This document shows positions 49,101 through 57,635 of a stretch of 64,000 nucleotides of DNA, in pieces. How positions within the stretch are numbered: the first letter of the stretch is position 1; each line of letters starts with the position of its first letter. Under the pieces are notes generated by a model. The model did not search any database. It worked only from the letters and a program-made list of their open reading frames with translations, and was not told the origin of the DNA. The stretch lies in contig NC_133660.1 in NCBI RefSeq assembly GCF_037893015.1, positions 162,000,937-162,064,936 of the forward strand. Direction: 5' to 3'. The translations under genes and the position numbers were made by a program. This DNA comes from Macrotis lagotis (lineage: Eukaryota > Chordata > Mammalia > Peramelemorphia > Peramelidae).

Positions 49101-52100
49101 GAGAAGTTAGCGAGGAAAGATGAATGGTGAAAACTATCTTTGTATGTAATTAAAAAAATAAAATATTTTTAAAAAAAGAATCCAAATTTGTTTTTTTATT
49201 ACTATATATTAGAATCAGGTTTGTTTCATTGTTCCTTAAAATCCCTGATAGCAAAAGTGTTCTATTCTTTTTCATTCCTTTAAATTTTCTAAAGCAATTT
49301 AAAAAACTCCCCAAACCCTCAACTAAAAACTAGTAACTCACTCTATGAAAATTTAACTTAAGCATCCAACTACAGAGTAGGAGTGAGAAGATAATAGACA
49401 ATGACCTAAGACAATTGTATTAAATGCCACTAAAATGTACATAAGGATTGATATAGGCCACATAATGTTGAAAACGACATGTTAACATTATCTATATTCT
49501 ACAGTATTCTTATTTATTTTGTTAAATATTTCCCAATTATATTTTAATCTAGTTCAGCTCCACTTGGGAATGTTGTTATTGAAGTAAGCCTTGAGTCTGA
49601 AAACTCTGATTGAATGCTCTGACAAGTAAGCACCCTTTTTGTTACCTGAGCTCCCTTAAAAGGCCTGGAAGAATTGTCAGTGCAATCAACCACATTCATT
49701 TCAGTTGTTTGCAGAAGCCTTCAGGTAACAAGAACAATAGAGGGAAATCTTCAGTAAAGCAAAACCCTCGTCTGTGTCTATGGATTGCCTGTGACTGTGT
49801 CTAACATGTTCTACCTAATATATAAAAAGTGGCTACTTAATAAATATTTGATTTCCTATCACTGAAAAAAGAGAATTCAAAATATAAATCAAAAGTTATC
49901 TTTAAATTATCACAAAATTAAGAAAAAAGATAAAAAGAGTGAAAAAAATCTGTTAAAACTTACCATTTACAAAGACTCCTCTTATAAGTTTTATGTAAGC
50001 TTTATCTAGATCTCCTCGACGTTCTGCATTCTTAAAGATTGATTCAGCAAGCCCTGCAAATTCTTCAAATTCAGCAACAAATGGAAGAATCCCCACTTTG
50101 CTCTTCTTTGAGATCTTTACTTCTTCCATCTGTCTTATTTGGTTACTCTAAAGACAGGCAGAAAGTAAGACAATGTAATACATTAATTATAAGAAACACA
50201 ACAGATGACAACCAACTATTTTAAGTATAAGCAGAGATGGTAATACATCTTATTAAGTAGATATAAATAATCACAACAAAAATAATGAAAGAGTTCATTA
50301 TTATGCCCTTAAAATAAGCTTCTTTTAAAAGTGAATTAACAAAATTTGTTAAAAGTTGTTAAAAAAGTATAGACTATCAATGAAATAATTATATGATTGT
50401 AATAATTTTTTGGTTCAAAGTTGTGGATGGAATGTATTTGTTTTCCTGTGCTCAGGGCTGTTAAATGGCATGTTCAAAATTTTTCTTCAAGCATTTTGGA
50501 TTGTTAGGCCAATAGGAAATAAAGCTTTCCCAGGGTGGCTCTGATGTTACAAGATTCTTGTCCATTTCTGGCCTACTAATTTCTGTTGAGAAGAGAGGGA
50601 GAGAGACAGAAAAAGAGTCTTCATTTCAGATTTGAGAAATAATTTTATCTGATTTGTATCCATTACTTCTTTCTAAACTGATATAGAAATACTTTTTTTT
50701 TAATTCAGATAAAACAGAAATCTTCCCAACAGTACAAGCAGGCATTGCAGTCTTTAGAGTAGCAAGGTGAACTGGTAACACATATTTCTGAATGGGAATC
50801 AGAAGACCTGTGCTTACATGTCCTAGGTCTGCCATTTGTTGGTTCTAAGAATCATTTTGCAGAATACTGCTGGAATGCAATTCTAAATTTTTAAAGTAAA
50901 ATTTTTAAGTACAAAAATAATTTTTATAATTCATACACTATACAAAAATGCAAATACTATTTTCATTAAAGATTATAATAAAAAATTAAGTGAGGATTTG
51001 GGTAGTGGATTACTAGTGAAAAAGGTACTATGAGAATTGTTCAGTTGTTCATATTGTCATTGGTAAATATTACCTTCTTATATGTACACATAATCAAGAT
51101 TTGACAGAATATCTGAAATCAGAATTTCTTGATCCCATTTAGGTAGATTATCTTTGGAGATTTTAGATACCAAGATTATGGATTAGTCTTAATACACTCT
51201 AAAGTTATTAGAATTCTACACATTCAGGGTAGCTGGGTGTTGCAGTGTTTAGAGCACTGGCCCTGAAGTCAGGAGGACCTGAGTTCAAATCCAGCCTTAG
51301 AAACTTAATAATTACCTAGCTGTGTGACCATGGGCAAAGTCACTTAACCCCACAGCCTTGCAAAAACAAATTTAAAAAAATTCTATTCAATCAAGGCAGT
51401 TCTAAATCTTATTTTTTTTCCTCTAAGGAATAGAATAGTACTTAATAAAAAATAAAGCTCTTTGTGCTGACAAATACCTATGTAACAAAATCTCTAAGCA
51501 CCTCTACAGACAAAAAATTCTCATATATCTAGTACTGACTGATGACTTCAGGGATTAAAGGATCTCTCCTCTTTCAATTTCAACATTAGAAACAAAACAA
51601 CTCAACATACCAATTTCATACCTTTCCTCCAAGTCAAGGCATCCAAATCATAGTTTCAGTCATTTTGGGAGCAAAATTTACGTAACTACTCTGTGTGTGT
51701 GAGTGTGAGTGTGTGTGTGTGTGTGTGTGTTGATCTTAGTAGTTCAAAACAGCTGATATTTTTCTTTAATCTTACTTTTAGAGTTACAAAATGCTTCTCA
51801 TATAAACTGTGAAGTAGATAGCAAAAATATCAATGTCTTTATGGATTTCTCTGACCATAGGACCCAGAATGGTTTAATTTTTCATTTTAGGTTAAACTAT
51901 AGTCACTAACCTTGATCCTAAGGATATTACGATTTTTTTGCCAAGGGTTGAAGTAATCCCTGAAAAATCTACTTCTTGTCTTGTTTACTCCGATTCTACA
52001 ACTGTAGCTCATGAACTTAGTGCCCTCAGCCTCAAAATATGGATTCAGTTCTATTAGTTTTCTTGCTTTAGACTTAATTCTGCCCATGCCCCCTGTTCAT

Positions 52101-55100
52101 CATCTTTTTTTTTTTGGTTGGTTGGTTTAAACCTCATTCCTGGAATCATTTCTTTTTGGCCATATCAATTTTCTGTTTCTAAGTTAAATATGAATTTACA
52201 ATTACCAAGAGCACCACAATCAACTCCCTGAAGCAGGGAGTACTTCTTTTTAGTTTAGGTTTTCTGAGCACAATAGTTTACACCTAGCAGGTACTCAATG
52301 TTTTTAAACTAAATTTAAGATCACTCATCCTAGGCAAACAGAAGTATGCTTAGAACACAAATATACCTGGAAAGGTTATTTATTATAGTGGGAAAGGCAC
52401 TATTTTTGGAGACAGATTCAAATCTTGACTATGGGCAATTCCCTCAACCTCCAGGAATCTCAGTTTCTTCAAATGGAAAATAAGAGATTTAAACTACATG
52501 TGACTTTCTTAGCTCTAAATCCTATTAAACTATAAATATGTATTTGATGTTAATATAATTCATTCCCTCCCTTGTCCCTTGGGTAATAAAAGGCAGCTAG
52601 GTGATACAGGAGATATGAGTGTTGGGTCTGAAGACAGGAAGATCTGAGTTCAAATCTAGCCCTGAACACTTCCTAACTTTAGTTTCTTCATCTGTGAAAT
52701 GGAAATAATAATAGCATTTCCCTCCAAGGGTGGTTCTGAGGATCTGAGGAGATAATATTAAAAAGTCTGTAGACAGTACCTGGCACATAGTAGGTACTAT
52801 ATAAATGTCTATTCCCTTCCCTTCCTTTCCCTTCCCTATAAGGTTGATGGGAAGTCCTGAATTGGCATAGATCCATTATTGACATGTAAGAGAAATAAAT
52901 GAGGGGAATAAATCTTAATGGAGAGAGGTATGCAATTTAAAGTTATATTATGTTGGTAAAGGCAATTAACAAACACATTTTGTAAATTCTTTAAGCACTG
53001 AAATTTTATAAATCAATTCTTGATATATATATATGAAATGATTATCTAGTTTGTGAATGTAGGTAGGTCCCTTTTTTGGTTTTTGTGTTAGCCCATTTAC
53101 CTTCTGGTTTTCCATATAGCGTTACTTCTAGACAGGCAAAAAAAAAGATGAGTTTTTATTTATTTGTTTGTTTATTTATTCATTTATTTATTTTGTTTTT
53201 GCAAGGCAAATGGGGTTAAGTGGCTTGCCCAAGGCCACATGGCTAGGTAATTAAGTGTCTGAGACCGAATTTGAACCAGGTACTACTGACTCCAGGGCTG
53301 GTGATTTATCCACTGCGCCACCTAGCTGCCCCCAAAAGATGAGTTTTTAAAGAATTAACTCTACTACTTCTTAGTATGAAGTCAATTTATTTAATAGTGT
53401 ACTGACCAAAGCTGAAGTTGTCAGTCCAAAAAATAGCCATCAATTTCAAAAAATTTCACGTTATGTCTAGGTTTCTATTACTAAGGTTAATCAAGATGCT
53501 AAATAATCATGTAATTTTATTTACTCATTTTTAGAAAAAAATTATAATATTGATGCCCAAACACATACAGATTACATAAACTTTTTTTTTTTTTGGAAAA
53601 ACATATCTAAAGATTGGGGGAAAATGCAGTTCCCACAACAACCTTAACATTGATCTTTTGTGTTTTCACCCTTTTAGGGAGATATGCAGCTCTTCAAGAT
53701 ATAGGTCAACTAACAATGTAAGCTTTCGTAGGTCTTATTAATCTGGAAGTTTTGAGTACAGGACAAGTAAAAGATTATTATGTGAGAACTATCCTAGCCA
53801 GGTTTGGAGAAGTCCTTCACTATAAAGTTGATTCCCTAGGCAGTTTTTTATTTTTGCAAGACAATGGAGTTAAAGTGACCTGCATAAGGTCACACAGCTA
53901 GGTAATTATTAAGTGTCTGAGGCTGCATTTTAACTCAGGTTCTTCTAACTCCAGTGCCAGTGTTCTTATCCACTCCATCACCTAGCTGCCCCCCTATGCA
54001 TTTTTTAAATACCTGTTATAATCAGTTTAACAAACTGATGTATGAAATAACTAAAATTCTAATTCTAACTTCTGTGTTAATTCCTAAATTTGATAGTGGT
54101 CACTACTGCAACTCTTATTCTATTTTTTTTTAATTTAGAGGATGGTAAAGGGAAAATGGCCAGCCAGTTTCACTGTATATCCTTACCAACAATTTCAAAG
54201 CTTTGAAGAAAGGAAAAGAAGTTCCTCCTCTTGGCAGGATCTGAAATTATTTAGTCATTTATGATTACTTAAATTTAAGTAATAAGAAACTCACAATGCA
54301 TTTGTCAAAATTCCTTTTTACAGTCACCAAAACATTTCCCAATGTGGTACTGAGAAAGGAAGCAGGATCCACATTTTGTGCAGTCCATACATGATGACTC
54401 ATTTTGACTAGCATGTAGAGGGAGTTAAAGCTATCAATTTTGTCTCCTAATGCAATCAGATTGTTCAGTTCTGGCTCAATGCAGCGAAATATTTTAATCA
54501 TCATTTGGCGAATCATATCTTTCCTGTTCAAAGAACAAACAAAGCATAGAAAATTTAGCACAGATTTCATATTAATTCTTCTCTAGCTCTATTAAGCTGT
54601 TGTCACATGAGTGAAAATTATTTTCACATAATACAAATAATAAATACTTTATCTTCCAGTTTTACAAATATTTTCTTGATTAAGAAAGAATTTTTGTCAT
54701 TTATATTCTCTGAAAGTGTTATACAAATATGACTCTATGGAGTAATTGAATGCCTTTCAAAGGCTATCACTGATGGTGTGGCAAATTATGTCACAGTCAA
54801 AGACATCTTTGTTTTCCTGAAGTAAAAAACTATATAATACATCCAAATTTCATTTAAAACTTAAATAAGATACAAATTTCAAAATCTGAATTGAATTTCA
54901 GTCTATCTAAAAAATGTAAAAAACATTCTTAGTTCACTAGATACAAAAACAGGCATAAACTAGATTTGGCCTCCAGTCATAATTTGTTGACCAATGAAGT
55001 TCAGTTCTTATTTCCTATCCCAAGTTAAGAATTCAAGGGTTGAAGAAGTTGAGGCTATGCTATGCATGGAAACTTTCAATTCAACCAGTAATAAGCATAA

Positions 55101-57595
55101 TAAAGTATTTGAGACCACTATCCTAATGATAAACCCAAATACAAGACTATGAGCACAATATTAATTTTAACTTCTTTTCACTACAGGAGAGAAATAAAAA
55201 ATTTTACTTTAGGGGAATTAAAATTTTATTCTCTAAAATTAAAAAAGAAAAAAGCACACATACTCAGATGATATAGACTGTAGTACACCAGAGCTATACT
55301 GCCGTGATAACATTCCTCCATCCAAATCTTCTGTTTCAGTCTAAAAAATTTAGTTATTTTATATATATTACCATTAGACAATAAAGATATCCATTTAAAC
55401 TACTTTATATATTAAATAAACTACTCATTTATATATCAAATATATCAAGTAACCTGCTCATCTTTAAAATGTTTTTAAAACATTAGTGCCTAGAAGAGAA
55501 TATTTTATTAAAAACTACATCTTTAAAAGGCAATAATTATTAATAAGGCACAAATTATTTATAATTTGTTTTATGTTTCAACATGCTGCCTAGTACCTAA
55601 GATTTTATCTAAGTATCTATACTTAACTTTTAACCAAGAATCACTTAAGGAAAAAAATCCATAACTTACAACAATCAGAAACCTAGATAATTTCAAGTAA
55701 TAACTTTAATTTTTTGGGTTGAGGTTTTTTGCTTGTTTGTTTTATTGTCCTATCATAGCATTAACATCAGAATTTAATGCCATTTAAAAGCCCAACAAGA
55801 ATTACTACTTAAAAAATATTTGTGTTATTGAAGAAAGATATCTCTTATAGAAAAAAAGAGTGCTATGTATCAAGAGACCTGAATCCAAGTTTACTCAACG
55901 GATGTGTGATTCTAGGCAAGTCATTGACTTGACCCCTTTGTTTCAATGTTCTCATCATAAAATGGGGTTAAAATACTTACTCTGGCTGTTTCATCAGATT
56001 ATTGTGGTGATCACTTGAGGTAAAATATGAAAATTATTTTGTAACCCTTTAAAAGCTCTAATGTAAGTACTTTTTTAAAAAAATTAAGAAACAGTAGTTA
56101 AGAGTCTTATGATGAAAGAGACTCATCCATGAGAAATATTAAGTTGCAGAAACAGTGCCAAAGGTAGTAGGGAATTTATGTTTCTGGTAACTCAAAGATT
56201 GATACATGCTTGCATCACTTAATTTTGCTATTCCTCTGGGTATCTTTATTTCCTTCTGTTTAGTCCTTTCAATAATGATCATGCCAGGTGAGACCTGTTA
56301 TAGTCATCCACACTTTACAGATGAGAAAGCTAGGTTGCTAAATGACTTAGCTAGTGTCAGAGATTGTTAGCTACATAGTCAGAACTAGGATTTAGGTTTC
56401 TTGATTTTTCATTCTGTCCCAGCAATGAGCCCTGTACCATCCATTAATACATCTTGAAAGTCATACTTTTTATTTCATGTATAGGTGTATTTAAATTGAT
56501 ATTTTATCATACTCTTCTGTAAGATAAGTTGAAAGCAATTTTTTACTAATATGAAAAAATAAGGGTATGACATTTTTCTGAAAAATTAATTCTTATTTAA
56601 TTCATTTTGATCATCTTGTAAAACCACACAAATTGGACAAAATTATACATATTGCTTGAAATTTGGTTCTACTTTTTTCTCAGGTTGTTATATATAAATT
56701 CTGATGAAATATTTAACATTACATGATATAACCAAACTAAATATGAGCCATACCACAGTTCCAGGAATATTCTGATGTTGCTGAAGTTTGAAAAATTTAC
56801 TTATGAAGTCCTGCTCTGCTAGACATAGGGGTTCTAATTCACTTAGAACCTGTTCAAAGATCTAAAGAAAAGCAAATTAATCCATTAAATCACTGAACCA
56901 TAATAAAATTTTTATTCTAGTTTGCTTCTTTCTGAAGAGGGAAAGTGCTTTCTCAAATCTCTTCAAATGAATCTCAAGACTAAGTCCTTCATTTAGGTTG
57001 AGTAAAACCAAGAAATTGGAAATTTTCATAATTTATAAAAATTTAGACTATAGTTGAAGGCTCACCCATAAAATTGTTACTTATTTCAAAGCTAGAAGGG
57101 AAGGAAAGAAAATAAATTAGAACTTTTACACATAATCTATCAGTATAAGATATATTATAGTATTTATTATGACAGCCAGTCTTTTTCATATCAAACAACT
57201 AAATGGTAAAGTGGATAGAACACTGAACTAGGAGCTAGGAAGACCTGAATTCAAATAAGATCTTCCTGATTTGAGTCATTTATCTCTTACCCCTAGTTTC
57301 CTCATTGGTAAAAGAGAAATAATAATAGCACCTATCTCTCAGGATTGTTGTGAGGATCAAATGAAATACATGTAAAGTGCTTTTGCAAATCAGAAAGTGA
57401 TTAAAAAATGGTAGCCATTATTGTTATTGTATCTTTTTTTTTTTTTTTTGCTATTTTGCAAGGCAATAGGGTTAAGTGACTTGCCCAAGTTCACACAGCT
57501 AGGTAATTATTCAGGGTCTGACGCCACATTTGAACTCAGGTCCTCCTGACTCCAGGAGTGGTGCTCTATTCACTGAGTCACCTAGCTGCCCCTAA

Positions 57596-57635
<40 letters not shown>

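Larger units (their letters stand above)
48075..49182 (+). mobile_element. Older LINE-1 3' end with two nested SINEs
   Basis: Sense L1: CCTTTGATCCAGCAATACCA (ORF2 end, FDPAIP), AGTGAAGTGAGCAGAACCAT and AACAGCAACACTGTGAGATG, with an A-rich end near 49182. SINEs at 48203-48382 and 48538-48700 interrupt it. Confidence 0.8.
40585..49963 (-). other. EXOC1 intron, 9.4 kb, repeat-rich
   Basis: The largest complete intron here. It holds old L1 pieces, TA/CA microsatellites, L2 remnants, a SINE dimer, an L1 tip and an L1 with nested SINEs, described separately. About 45300-45895 and 46200-48070 contain nothing I recognise. Confidence 0.85.
50148..54294 (-). other. EXOC1 intron, 4.1 kb
   Basis: Contains MIR-type remnants (about 50755-50850, 52385-52530, 52590-52830), WSINE1-type SINEs and a (TG)n run at 51693-51730. 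No other gene is seen. Confidence 0.8.
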
